DNA of 38,471 bases from Halothiobacillus sp. (GTDB lineage Bacteria > Pseudomonadota > Gammaproteobacteria > Halothiobacillales > Halothiobacillaceae): contig JAGXHU010000064.1 in NCBI GenBank assembly GCA_024636015.1, positions 1 to 38,471 on the forward strand, read 5' to 3'. A model generated the notes under the pieces. The model was given only the letters and a program-made list of their open reading frames with translations. It was not told where the DNA came from and ran no database searches. A program made the position numbers and the translations under genes. Positions 1 through 7,521 of the stretch are shown here, piece by piece; positions within the stretch are counted from its first letter, which is position 1, and every line of letters begins with the position of its first letter.

Positions 1-21
1 CATTCTTGTGCAAAGAAACCA

Positions 22-354
22 TCATGGTCGACTCCTCCCACTGCGGGTATAGTCGTCGATGATAGACCGAAAGAAGCTTCTGGCAACAAACAAAGGCCAG
101 CGCCTCAGATCGATGCAATCATCCGGGACTCTACACTTAGGTACGCTTTTATTGCTTGGCGATAGCACAGCCTCGCGAAAATCCATAGTTGCGGTTACTG
201 GACGCGCATGAAGTGTGCGGGAGCAGTACAGTTGCTTATCAAGCATTGGCACTGCGGCACGTGCACGCATTAGTCTCTCCAAATCAACCAAAAATGCTAA
301 CACTCCAGTGTATTGGCCGCACAGGGATAAATCGTTGACATACCAAAGCATCAC
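22..354 (-). CDS. Short hypothetical protein, third gene of the DUF262/AAA cassette
   Basis: Open frame of about 110 codons. It starts directly after the TAA of the ATPase gene: a GTG abuts the stop and an ATG lies one codon later (349-351), so the two genes are very probably co-translated. I recognise no domain with confidence. The N-terminal half reads like a compact folded protein (MLWYVNDLSL followed by a leucine/arginine-rich stretch and a CSRTLHARPVT segment). The last 50 residues are basic and irregular, and another frame is open over the last 80 or so bases, so a frameshift or C-terminal truncation is possible. Its position suggests it is an accessory subunit of the same system. Function unknown. 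Confidence 0.5.
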   Translation of the reverse strand: MMLWYVNDLSLCGQYTGVLAFLVDLERLMRARAAVPMLDKQLYCSRTLHARPVTATMDFREAVLSPSNKSVPKCRVPDDCIDLRRWPLFVARSFFRSIIDDYTRSGRSRP

Positions 355-1527
355 TTAGGCCCATCCAGCTAGCACAGCCAAATCTCGTTCGGCTTGATCA
401 AAAAAACCATCGGGCCATTCGCTGAGATTTCCTTTTGTATCAATCTTCGGCGATACCACATGTGCTGGGTCATCCTGAGATCGAGGACGATAATTGAAAA
501 AGTGAATGGCCATGTGCTCCGGGGAAATTTCCCCTCGACTCACGGCCAATCGAACGCCGTTAAGTACATGATCACTATGGGTTTCAACAATGACTTGCAC
601 GCCTGATGCAGCAAGTATGGCAAGAAAGCGCCCCATGCGGGACTGCCCCATTGGATGCAAATGAGCTTCAGGGCTATCAATGATTAGTACCTGCCCGGCT
701 TTGGCTATAAGCCCCGCTACTAATATTGGAAATGCATAGGTCAAGCCATATCCGATATTGGCAGGGCGTCTCCATTCATCTGCACCATGATTGCGTAGCT
801 CAAGCTTAACCAAAGAGGTTCCTCTAATACGCTGGGCATTTGCTTCAGCGCCTGGGAAGAGCTCAGATGCCCATGCATTAAACTGCTTGCGCAAGATGGG
901 TGAGGGCTCATTGGGATGTCGACGTGCGGTTTCAACATCTTCATCAAGCAGTTTTTCAAACCACCATGCTGCGAATTCCCCTTGCGCACCAACATCGGCC
1001 CACACTGGTTCGGAAGCCTCAGGAGCTGGGAATACTTCTACCGTGCCAATTCTCACAGCGGACAGATAAACTATTTCAGCCAATCGCTGGGTGGTACTTT
1101 GCATACTGTGCGACACATTCCGTGGTAAGAGATTTGTCAAATCCTTGCCAGGGGATACGGTCTGCACATTTTCATGCCCAATTTGCCATTTGATTTGTTT
1201 GATTGGTAGCGCGTGTCCGCTACGTCGTTCATCCATTGCCATAAACCAGTCAATTCGACTATCGGCTGTTTCAACTCCTAACATCAATTCAGGCGCCCCA
1301 CCTTCCCGCAGAATATCACCTGGTGACCCAAGACGAACCAGTGAGCCGTTTAGTGGAATGAGCGGTAAGTGTCCGCCTTGACGCAGAGCCTGAGCCAAAA
1401 GCAACATTGCCTGTAGCGTTGTTGATTTACCTGCAGCATTAAAACCGGTCAAAAGCGTCATGGAGGCCAGTGGCAGAGACAAAGTCTCGAAGCACTTGAA
1501 GTTCTGTATATGAAGATGATTTAACAT
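355..1527 (-). CDS. AAA family ATPase, DUF3696-type (SMC/RecF-like)
   Basis: 390-residue ABC/RecF-like ATPase. Residues 1-60 hold the N-lobe with a P-loop (GFNAAGKST) after the LNHLHIQNFKCFE strand typical of this family. Near residues 280-330 are a Walker B-like segment (LIIDSPEAHLHP) and the ETHSDHVLNGVR motif, which marks the DUF3696 group. This group is repeatedly found beside DUF262 proteins and is thought to act in nucleic-acid-directed defence. The ATG overlaps the end of the DUF262 gene by 7 bases and the stop abuts the next gene, so this is a coupled three-gene unit. Base composition is clearly more AT-rich than the pigment and cyd genes, suggesting horizontal acquisition. Family assignment is firm; the biological role is inferred. 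Confidence 0.88.
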   Translation of the reverse strand: MLNHLHIQNFKCFETLSLPLASMTLLTGFNAAGKSTTLQAMLLLAQALRQGGHLPLIPLNGSLVRLGSPGDILREGGAPELMLGVETADSRIDWFMAMDERRSGHALPIKQIKWQIGHENVQTVSPGKDLTNLLPRNVSHSMQSTTQRLAEIVYLSAVRIGTVEVFPAPEASEPVWADVGAQGEFAAWWFEKLLDEDVETARRHPNEPSPILRKQFNAWASELFPGAEANAQRIRGTSLVKLELRNHGADEWRRPANIGYGLTYAFPILVAGLIAKAGQVLIIDSPEAHLHPMGQSRMGRFLAILAASGVQVIVETHSDHVLNGVRLAVSRGEISPEHMAIHFFNYRPRSQDDPAHVVSPKIDTKGNLSEWPDGFFDQAERDLAVLAGWA

Positions 1528-2660
1528 AACAGCGCCTCGTTGATTGCTGCTCGCGCCATTTCAAAACGTGTCTTCACCTGGCGGGTACTATTAGTTGAAT
1601 AGGTAATTACCTGATTGAAAGTTGCATCTTCGATCAGGCTCGCGACTACTTTCCGCAAAATTTGCGCATTGGATTTAACCAAACTCACTTCAATGTCGGC
1701 AAACAAAACCGAGCAAACGTCAAATAATGCAATATTAATAACAGACCGTGCGGCAAAGTCCTCTCTACGTGCTAGCGACTTGCGAAAAGCATGTTCGTGG
1801 AATAAATATTGATTCGCCTTCATCGAGTGCAAAAATCTGGAGTAAAGCAGATCAAGATCAACACCCCCCTTCTGCATCTTTTCTAGAGATCGCGCAAGAA
1901 AAGCGTCCATATCGCCACCTGAGTACTTTCCTTCACCTAAAATATAAAAGGCGCAAAACCGGTTGATTGCTTCACGATCACGCATTGATTTACTATCAAG
2001 AGACCTACCACTCGCCGCAAGAAACTCTGGGCTATTGCTGGCCTTCTTGAGCCATTGTGTTGCCGGCCCATTGAACAAACAATTCCGCATTTGTTGCCTG
2101 GTTAGTGATACGCCACTATTTACTCGTTCAAATATGTCAAGTTTGGCGCGCTCAGGTGCTTTAGCGTCAAGTATATACAAGGTGAGTTGCGTATCTTGAA
2201 TACGCTCTTGCAACAGAAGAGGGAGATCGGCGTACTTCATTCCATCAAGAGGGTGAGTCGGTTGATCCCCTCCTGCGTTAAGAATTAACCCAAATTTACC
2301 GGCAAGGAAATTACTGAATGTGGTCAGGCGCTGTAAGCCATCGACCACTGCAATACGCCCATCCTTCGCTTCAGCCACATAAAATACAGGTAGAGGAATT
2401 CGCATAACGCAGGATTCTATTAGGCGTGACTGCTTAACGACTGCCCACACAAAATCCCGCTGAAAGTCTGGATCTAGTTGATAACGACCAGCTTCGATTC
2501 TTCGAACAACCTCTTGTACAGTTCGGGTTTCAGTTCGTACAAAAACAGCGTCTAAGGGATAATCGTCTCCCCAGCCCTCTGACTGCGAACTATCTAAGCC
2601 TTCAATCTCTTCGCCTTGCTTCGATAGGAGCGCGGACGCGCTTGATGAATTCGTACTCAT
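1521..2660 (-). CDS. DUF262 domain-containing protein
   Basis: 379 residues. A DUF262 domain spans roughly residues 40-260. It opens with an LDPDFQRDFVW motif, then an IPLPVFYVAE strand, and then the diagnostic VVDGLQRLTT motif (ParB/sulfiredoxin-like nucleotide-binding fold, as in the GmrS half of GmrSD). I see no C-terminal DUF1524 HNH nuclease motif, and the protein is shorter than GmrSD fusions, so effector activity, if any, may lie with the partners. This is the first gene of the leftward cassette and would be transcribed from the AT-rich region above 2660. DUF262 proteins with DUF3696 ATPases are a recurrent pair in genomic islands. Domain call firm, function inferred. Confidence 0.87.
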   Translation of the reverse strand: MSTNSSSASALLSKQGEEIEGLDSSQSEGWGDDYPLDAVFVRTETRTVQEVVRRIEAGRYQLDPDFQRDFVWAVVKQSRLIESCVMRIPLPVFYVAEAKDGRIAVVDGLQRLTTFSNFLAGKFGLILNAGGDQPTHPLDGMKYADLPLLLQERIQDTQLTLYILDAKAPERAKLDIFERVNSGVSLTRQQMRNCLFNGPATQWLKKASNSPEFLAASGRSLDSKSMRDREAINRFCAFYILGEGKYSGGDMDAFLARSLEKMQKGGVDLDLLYSRFLHSMKANQYLFHEHAFRKSLARREDFAARSVINIALFDVCSVLFADIEVSLVKSNAQILRKVVASLIEDATFNQVITYSTNSTRQVKTRFEMARAAINEALLC

Positions 2661-3101
2661 GAAACCTCACAAAAAATTTGGATAGCTGCACATGGCATCA
2701 CAGAGTTAAGAGGATACACTTAGAACACACTTATAAAGCTGCTTCAAGAAAACGTTTTTTCTGGAAGCATGCGCTTGGCCAGTTTCAACATTCCAGCCAC
2801 TCTAAAAATTTTGTGATGCCCTCGAATGACTCTCATCACCGAATTCCTGACTATCCCTGTTATGAATGCAACCGTCCGGATCTCGGCAAAAAGCGGACGA
2901 TTGCCTTCATCCTCGCTGACCTCCGTTCCCTATCTTTTTTACAACCGTCCGTGAAATCGGGGTAGAACCCCGAGGATACTAAATGAACATAGTTGATTGC
3001 CCCAAGAGATGGACAGGATGAGCTTTAAATGTCCACAAAATATCTATGAGTTATGGACATACAATAATTTCCCCCTATCCCTTTCATCACATTGATCCAA
3101 T
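2661..3101. other. AT-rich intergenic region upstream of the DUF262 cassette
   Basis: No convincing gene in about 440 bases. The rightward frame around 2678-2965 lacks coding character. The region holds a 7-bp-stem hairpin (TCGGGGT-AGA-ACCCCGA, 2957-2973) and several ATGTCCA/TGGACAT half-sites at its right end. Any promoter of the leftward cassette should lie near 2690-2760. I see repeated ACACTTA (two copies close to 2715-2730) but no clear -35/-10 pair. Confidence 0.5.
2957..2973. repeat. Short perfect hairpin, 7-bp stem and 3-nt loop
   Basis: TCGGGGT, loop AGA, ACCCCGA. It is not followed by a T-run on either strand, so a simple intrinsic terminator is not supported. It may be a structural remnant at the cassette edge. 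Confidence 0.45.
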
Positions 3102-3142
3102 TTACTTTTTACTTCGTTTCTCAGATGTCCATATATGGACAT
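3009..3142. repeat. Cluster of ATGTCCA / TGGACAT inverted half-sites
   Basis: Five copies of the same 6-7 base core in about 135 bases: ATGGACA at 3009-3015, ATGTCCA at 3029-3035, TATGGACAT at 3052-3060, and a perfect 18-base palindrome ATGTCCATATATGGACAT at 3125-3142 that contains two. Such a repeated palindrome is typical of an operator for a dimeric repressor or of a partition or recombination site. No regulator gene lies beside it, so the binding protein may have been lost, may be encoded elsewhere, or may be a product of the cassette. Confidence 0.6.
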
Positions 3143-3227
3143 GCGACGAGTGACTCAGCAGCACCATGATGGTGATGATGATGGCGATCACGCCATCGCT
3201 GAAGGCTTCCAGCCGGTTGGTTCCCAT
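3102..3227 (-). pseudogene. Truncated TMEM175 (DUF1211) family gene
   Basis: A leftward frame from the ATG at 3225-3227 reads MGTNRLEAFSDGVIAIIITI then MVL. This is the highly conserved first helix of TMEM175-family potassium channels (RxxxFSDGVxAI signature). After about residue 23 the match ends and the frame runs through unrelated AT-rich sequence (including the 3125-3142 palindrome) to a TAA at 3102. Normal family members are about 190-220 residues with six helices, so this is a 5' stub. The break lies near 3155-3160 and marks where the DUF262 cassette region was joined to the chromosome. Confidence 0.8.
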
Positions 3228-3350
3228 GAGCGACTCACCTGTCCTAAATTATTTCCTGCCGGATAAGGACTACCGCCGCCTTCGGCTGTGTTGGCCCCGT
3301 TTACGACGGTATATGGGGCACCCCATCAAGAACAAGTCACAGGGTGAGGA

Positions 3351-3572
3351 TCAGGGTTTCCGGGCGCCAAAGGCCAAAAGCAAGCCGCCGAGCACCATAG
3401 CGCCCACGCCGGCCCATACAGGGATATTAACGGTTTTATTGTCCTTGACCGATAGCGAAATCGGACCAATCTTTGCCTCTTGGGTGCTTTTGGTATAGGT
3501 GAAACTGCCATAGGCCAACCCCAGCGCACCCGCAACAATAAGCGCAATAGCAGTGATTCTGAGTGCATTCAT
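3351..3572 (-). CDS. Small two-helix membrane protein
   Basis: 73 residues. The first hydrophobic segment is residues 4-22 (ITAIALIVAGALGLAYGSF), followed by a short polar loop (about 25-48, with KIGPISLSVKDNKTVNIP) and a second segment at 49-70 ending GARKP. The ATG at 3570-3572 is preceded by a GGGAGAAG ribosome binding site at good spacing. It resembles widespread small inner-membrane proteins of unknown function in proteobacteria. Cluster context (another tiny membrane gene upstream on the same strand) suggests an envelope or stress-type protein, but no function can be assigned. Confidence 0.8.
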   Translation of the reverse strand: MNALRITAIALIVAGALGLAYGSFTYTKSTQEAKIGPISLSVKDNKTVNIPVWAGVGAMVLGGLLLAFGARKP

Positions 3573-3613
3573 TCGACTTCTCCCTGAATTTAATAATTAA
3601 CGCGTTGCTCGTT

Positions 3614-3640
3614 GCCACAGACAGCATAAGGGTCTGTGGC
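3614..3640. repeat. Hairpin with 9-bp perfect stem between two small membrane genes
   Basis: GCCACAGAC, 9-nt loop, GTCTGTGGC. It lies between the leftward lmo0937-like gene and the leftward small membrane gene, where it could attenuate readthrough. No T-run follows it on the minus strand, so terminator function is uncertain. Confidence 0.45.
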
Positions 3641-3734
3641 GAAGATAAAAACCATGAGCCCTATAGGCATTTTCCCACTGATCCGGAACACGTTTGTTGG
3701 GCTCCAAAGGGGATTTTGGCGCGTGCCATACGCA

Positions 3735-3881
3735 CTACAGTCGGCGTCCCCGAATGAGTCGAATCAAGATCATCACGATGGCGATGACCAGAAGAATATG
3801 AATGAACCCACCCAGGGTGTATGACGTAACAAACCCCAGAAGCCAAAGAATAATCAGGATAACGGCAATTGTCTCAAGCAT
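3735..3881 (-). CDS. lmo0937-family (DUF5670-like) 48-residue membrane protein
   Basis: A tiny protein starting MLETIAVILIILWLLGFVTS and ending LIRGRRL: two hydrophobic helices with a YTLGGFIH turn in between. This sequence pattern is that of the lmo0937 family, found across bacteria and often near stress genes. The ATG at 3879-3881 is chosen because it is preceded by AAGGAAGG at ideal spacing. The same frame stays open upstream to about 4229, but that part lacks family similarity and coding character. Function unknown. Confidence 0.85.
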   Translation of the reverse strand: MLETIAVILIILWLLGFVTSYTLGGFIHILLVIAIVMILIRLIRGRRL

Positions 3882-4129
3882 GAGCCACCTTCCTTGTTGC
3901 CAAATTTTGCGGGAGTGATAACGCCACGCCCGACCATCACACACGGAAATAAACCTGATCGATACCCGTATTGAACAGGCTGACTCTGAGCACCATACCA
4001 TCAACCACGCAACGGCGCCTCGCAACGTGAGTGCCCCGGAAAAAGGAAACGAGAATAAGCAGATCGGACGGGAAAAAATCGTGTGGTTGATCGCAGAACA
4101 TGACCAGATTGGCCTAGCCGAACCCGGCA

Positions 4130-4270
4130 TTAGGCCACGCGGTAACCCTCCGCCATCAGCACCCGTCGGACTGCCGGGCGGGACAGCCCGTAGGCGATGA
4201 CCGGAATCTCGGTGATCGTTTCCAGACACTTCAGGGCTGCTTCATCCCAGGGTAGTGATTCGTTGCGCAT
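4130..4270 (-). CDS. Small hypothetical protein, 46 residues
   Basis: Starts MRNESLPWDEAALKCLETI and ends AEGYRVA. The ATG at 4268-4270 follows a strong AGGAGAA site, which favours this start over the upstream in-frame ATG near 4366. The W-DEAAL-L pattern followed by a VRRVLMAEGY segment vaguely recalls the short PCP-reductase C-terminal domain (W-EA-L-IP-R-VE-YA), but the match is too weak to assign. It appears to be a soluble, mostly helical mini-protein. Two inverted repeats lie just upstream (4315-4330 and 4371-4384). Confidence 0.6.
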   Translation of the reverse strand: MRNESLPWDEAALKCLETITEIPVIAYGLSRPAVRRVLMAEGYRVA

Positions 4271-4314
4271 GTCTTTCTCCTGCCGGCCCCGATCAAGGGC
4301 AGGGTTACAAGGCT

Positions 4315-4330
4315 GATTTGCACGCAAATC
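4315..4330. promoter_or_regulatory. Inverted repeat GATTTGC-AC-GCAAATC upstream of the 46-aa gene
   Basis: Two perfect 7-base arms separated by two bases, 45 bases upstream of the start codon at 4270 on the minus strand. The size and placement suit an operator. Binding protein unknown. Confidence 0.45.
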
Positions 4331-4370
4331 ATTCAGGTAGAAGCAAGACATGCGCAACCAGGCCATCTAA

Positions 4371-4384
4371 TTGTTTTAAAACAA
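4371..4384. promoter_or_regulatory. Perfect 14-base AT palindrome TTGTTTTAAAACAA
   Basis: Self-complementary, in the AT-rich stretch about 100 bases upstream of the 46-aa gene. It could be an operator or an UP-like promoter element. No assignment possible. Confidence 0.35.
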
Positions 4385-4533
4385 AACATGAAGAACTCTG
4401 TTGGAAGATAAACTGCGGATTGTTGTGTTTTTTGTCTGAAAGAAAACAAAAATTTCAGCCAAAGATAAAAAACGTGGGCGCATGGCACCACACGGTCGGT
4501 CGGGCGAGAACACAAACCGGCGCTCAAGCTTCG

Positions 4534-5853
4534 TTAATTACGCAGGCCTTCTTTCTCAGCGTACATGTCGGCATCGGCATGGTCGATCAGCTGTTCATGA
4601 CTTTGGCCGTGCATTGGATAAAGCGAGGTGCCGATGCTGGTGGAAATATTGAGCACATGTCCGCCAATTTCGTAGGGCGTGCCGATCACCTCATGGACTT
4701 TCTCGATGACCCGGGCAACCCCCACCGGGGTGTGAATCTTGGTGAGCAGTACGGTGAATTCATCGCCCCCCATGCGCGCGATGGTATCCGATTCCCGAAG
4801 ACAGTCGGTCAACCGGTTCGCCACCGCCTGCAGGAGCCGATCACCGATATCGTGACCATAGGTGTCGTTGACCTGCTTGAAACCATTCAGATCAAGATAG
4901 AGCAAGGCAAGGTGTCCCCCATCGCGGCGGGCGTAGGTCAACGCCCTGTCGAGCCGATCATGGAACAGCGCACGGTTGGGCAAATCCGTCAGCGCATCGT
5001 GCCCCGCCATATGGCGCAATCGCGCTTCCGTCTGCTTGTTCCTGATGGCGCTGGTCACCTGACTGGACACAAACTGCAGAAGGTCACGATCCTCCTCGGT
5101 GTATCGCACGTTGTGGGCGTGGCCGCGCACGACCAAGGCCCCCATGATGCCGTCTTGAGCGGTCAGTGGCACGCCAAGCCAGTTCGGCTTGGCGCCAAAT
5201 TCCGCATCCGAAGGCACAGGTGATATCGTCGTGAGCAAGGCCTGGCCAGTTCGGATCACCCGAGCGAGATGGGGGTGGGCATCCAGCGGCTGGAATTCGG
5301 GCGAATACACATTTTCACCCACAAAATACGGAAATGTCAGGCTGTCATTCGATTTGTTGTACAACGCAACGCCGAAATTGTTCGCTGGGAGCAGTTCGCC
5401 GATGATCTGATGAATATGCGCGTATAAAACAGGCAACTCCTCGGTGGCATGGGCCGCTTCGGAAATACGGTACATCGCACTCTGCTTGCGCTCGGCGCGC
5501 TTGATGACCGTCACATCACGTGCGACGGCCAAACGGATGAGGTCGGTCTCCGACCAGCGCGCCGACCACATGATGTCGACTATCCGGCCGTCCTTGCGAA
5601 CATAACGATTCTCGAAATGCGTCTGCAGCTGGCCGGCCATGATATTTGAGGCCGCTGCGAGTGTGCGCTCCCGATCCTCCTCATACACCAGCTCGATCAT
5701 GTTCCGGCCGATCAACTCATCGGGCGTATAGCCGAAAATTCGCTCGCAGGCGGAACTGATGAAGACAAACCTGCCTTGGGGATCGACCGCGCAGACGGCG
5801 TCGACCATCAAATCCATGATTTTGGCGAGGAATGATGGTGTGGGCTCAGTCAT
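4534..5853 (-). CDS. PAS-GAF-GGDEF diguanylate cyclase
   Basis: 439 residues, predicted cytosolic with no membrane segment. Domains in order: PAS (about 8-120, with FVFISSACERIFGYTPDELI), GAF (about 130-275) and GGDEF (about 280-439). The active-site loop is intact as GGDEF (about residues 362-366). An inhibitory I-site RESD (about 353-356) sits five residues before it, so the enzyme should make c-di-GMP from two GTP and be product-inhibited. No EAL domain follows. It is a single gene, separated by about 70 bases from the glycosyltransferase of pigment unit A (same strand). The PAS and GAF domains would sense a small ligand or redox state; the ligand is unknown. The ATG at 5851-5853 has no clear Shine-Dalgarno. 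Confidence 0.93.
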   Translation of the reverse strand: MTEPTPSFLAKIMDLMVDAVCAVDPQGRFVFISSACERIFGYTPDELIGRNMIELVYEEDRERTLAAASNIMAGQLQTHFENRYVRKDGRIVDIMWSARWSETDLIRLAVARDVTVIKRAERKQSAMYRISEAAHATEELPVLYAHIHQIIGELLPANNFGVALYNKSNDSLTFPYFVGENVYSPEFQPLDAHPHLARVIRTGQALLTTISPVPSDAEFGAKPNWLGVPLTAQDGIMGALVVRGHAHNVRYTEEDRDLLQFVSSQVTSAIRNKQTEARLRHMAGHDALTDLPNRALFHDRLDRALTYARRDGGHLALLYLDLNGFKQVNDTYGHDIGDRLLQAVANRLTDCLRESDTIARMGGDEFTVLLTKIHTPVGVARVIEKVHEVIGTPYEIGGHVLNISTSIGTSLYPMHGQSHEQLIDHADADMYAEKEGLRN

Positions 5854-5925
5854 GCAGGAATGAAGTCATGGCGTACTCGAATCTTATCCTTCAATTGAAA
5901 AGAGAGTCCGTTCTTCTGAAATTAG

Positions 5926-6684
5926 CTAGCAAAGCTTTCTAATAACCAGTTGTGGCAGCCGCCAGAGAAATTCCAGAAACAACCGGGCATGCATCCCGGT
6001 CAGTAGAAAATTGTCGCGCAGATATTTGAAATGCGAGACGCCCCCCTCCTCGGCACTGAAATAACGGACCGGCGTGGGCAGATTGATTGGCTTCACTCCG
6101 GCCCAACACAACCGCACAACGGCCTCGGGATCGAAGTCAAACCGGCGCATCCAGCGCGTTTTCTCCATGATGGCACGCAACGGCGCAATGGGGTACACGC
6201 GAAAACCAAATAGCGAATCGCCAATGCCCATCCAAAGTGTTTCCAGATTGGCCCAGCCGTTCGACACCTTGCGCCCGTTGACGCGCAAACGCGGGGCATC
6301 GGCATCGAACACGGGCTTGCCGAGGATCATCGCATCGGGGGCCTGCAGCGATTCGGCCATGAACGCTGGAATCCGGTCGGCGGGATGCTGCCCATCGGAA
6401 TCCATGGTCAGCACATGGGTGAAGCCCGCCGCCGCCGCCTGGGTGATGCCCTGCAGAATGGCCGCCCCCTTGCCCCGATTCTCGGGCAACACGATCACCC
6501 GCAAGCCGGAATCGGACGAGGCCATCTGCTCCAGCCGCTTCGTACTGCCATCCGTACTGCCATCCACAACCACCCACACGGGTGCCCACTGCGCCCGCGC
6601 CGCCCGAACGGTGTCGAAAACCTTCTCGCCGGGGTTATAGCTCGGGATAAGCACGAGATGGGTGGTCGAGGCAATCGAGTTCAT
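5926..6684 (-). CDS. Family 2 glycosyltransferase of the APE locus
   Basis: 252 residues. GT-A fold: an N-terminal LVLIPSYNPGEKV strand, VVDGSTDGS, ENRGKGAAI, and the metal-binding DSDGQHP motif (about residues 105-111), then a DFDPEAVVRLCWAGV segment like DPM1/DPG-type transferases. In many APE clusters a GT2 domain is fused to an LpxL-type acyltransferase (ApeJ). Here the two are separate genes (the other is at 17181-18170), so this is probably the split N-terminal half. The ATG at 6682-6684 overlaps the TGA of the acyltransferase gene by four bases, which fixes the start; the long upstream in-frame extension is inside that gene. It likely adds a sugar to the pigment or its lipid carrier. 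Confidence 0.88.
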   Translation of the reverse strand: MNSIASTTHLVLIPSYNPGEKVFDTVRAARAQWAPVWVVVDGSTDGSTKRLEQMASSDSGLRVIVLPENRGKGAAILQGITQAAAAGFTHVLTMDSDGQHPADRIPAFMAESLQAPDAMILGKPVFDADAPRLRVNGRKVSNGWANLETLWMGIGDSLFGFRVYPIAPLRAIMEKTRWMRRFDFDPEAVVRLCWAGVKPINLPTPVRYFSAEEGGVSHFKYLRDNFLLTGMHARLFLEFLWRLPQLVIRKLC

Positions 6685-7508
6685 GAAGGGGGGTTCCGGG
6701 ATAAAAAATAGCGCAATTCGGTTTCGATGCGCGCGGTTAGTGCCGCCGTCTCCCGACGAGTCATCGGGCTGATTGCCGTCTTGGATTGCGTGGGTGGTTC
6801 CGCGCCAAGCGGGTAGACGGGGCCAAGCCGAACCGACCAATACTGTGGCAGTTTCGGTTTTCGCCACAAGGGCCATCCCTTGCCCAGATAGGGCGCCGGA
6901 TCCGGCGAACTGAATCGGATCAGCAGGCTCTGAATGGGGATTCCGGTACGCCGCGCAATGAGCGCAGCGCTATTGTTGAGCGCATCGAGCGGGAATTGGC
7001 GCGTTCGGCTGCCCTCTGGAAACAGAAGGACATGCGCGCCCTCGTCCAGCGCCTGCCCGGCCTGTAACACCATCTCAAGCGGTCCCTTGTTGGAGATATA
7101 TCCTGCCAGGCGCGCGGCCGAGCCGAGCAGGATATTGCGCATCAGGCTGTCCTTCATCACACAGACCACATTCGGCAGGCGCGAGACGATTAGCACGACA
7201 TCGAGCAACGATGGATGATTGGCAACCAGTATTCGCGGCGGTTGATCGCGCAACGCATCCAGATCACGCAGATCATAGTGACTGGCGCAGGCCAACCGCA
7301 AAAACCCCAGGTACAGACGAAACCCCCAGGAAATGATGAGCTGTCCGAATCGGCGTCCGCGTAGACCGGGCAGCAGGGGGCGCATGATCAACGCAAAAGG
7401 CAGCCAGAGCAGGCAAATGAGCGCGAGAAATGATAGCCCCAGCCCCATGGCCAAATACTCATAAGCGGCCCACAGCGGTTTGGCATTCCGATCGGCGCGG
7501 GTCGTCAT
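6681..7508 (-). CDS. PlsC-type 1-acylglycerol-3-phosphate acyltransferase-like protein
   Basis: 275 residues. An N-terminal membrane anchor (about 18-47) precedes the catalytic HX4D motif NHPSLLD (H98-D103) and the substrate-binding FPEGSRT motif (163-169), both hallmarks of the LPLAT/PlsC family. It lies 13 bases after the halogenase-like gene and overlaps the GT2 gene by four bases, so the three form one leftward unit. Lysophospholipid-type acyltransferases are regular members of APE and xanthomonadin clusters, where one is thought to esterify the polyene to a glycerolipid or similar anchor. Which acyl acceptor is used here cannot be read from sequence. Confidence 0.9.
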   Translation of the reverse strand: MTTRADRNAKPLWAAYEYLAMGLGLSFLALICLLWLPFALIMRPLLPGLRGRRFGQLIISWGFRLYLGFLRLACASHYDLRDLDALRDQPPRILVANHPSLLDVVLIVSRLPNVVCVMKDSLMRNILLGSAARLAGYISNKGPLEMVLQAGQALDEGAHVLLFPEGSRTRQFPLDALNNSAALIARRTGIPIQSLLIRFSSPDPAPYLGKGWPLWRKPKLPQYWSVRLGPVYPLGAEPPTQSKTAISPMTRRETAALTARIETELRYFLSRNPPS

Positions 7509-7521
7509 CGTAGGAAGTAGC

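Noticed and set aside
2678..2965. Rightward 95-codon frame upstream of the DUF262 gene
   Set aside because: No ribosome site, no recognisable domain, irregular composition, and it overlaps the probable promoter region of the cassette.
2850..2975. attC-like or integron recombination site
   Set aside because: The short inverted repeats (CGTCCG/CGGACG and the 2957-2973 hairpin) lack the conserved core GTTRRRY/RYYYAAC pairs.
4255..5223. Long rightward open frame opposite the diguanylate cyclase
   Set aside because: It is the antisense of a gene with clear PAS, GAF and GGDEF motifs and shows no family pattern of its own.
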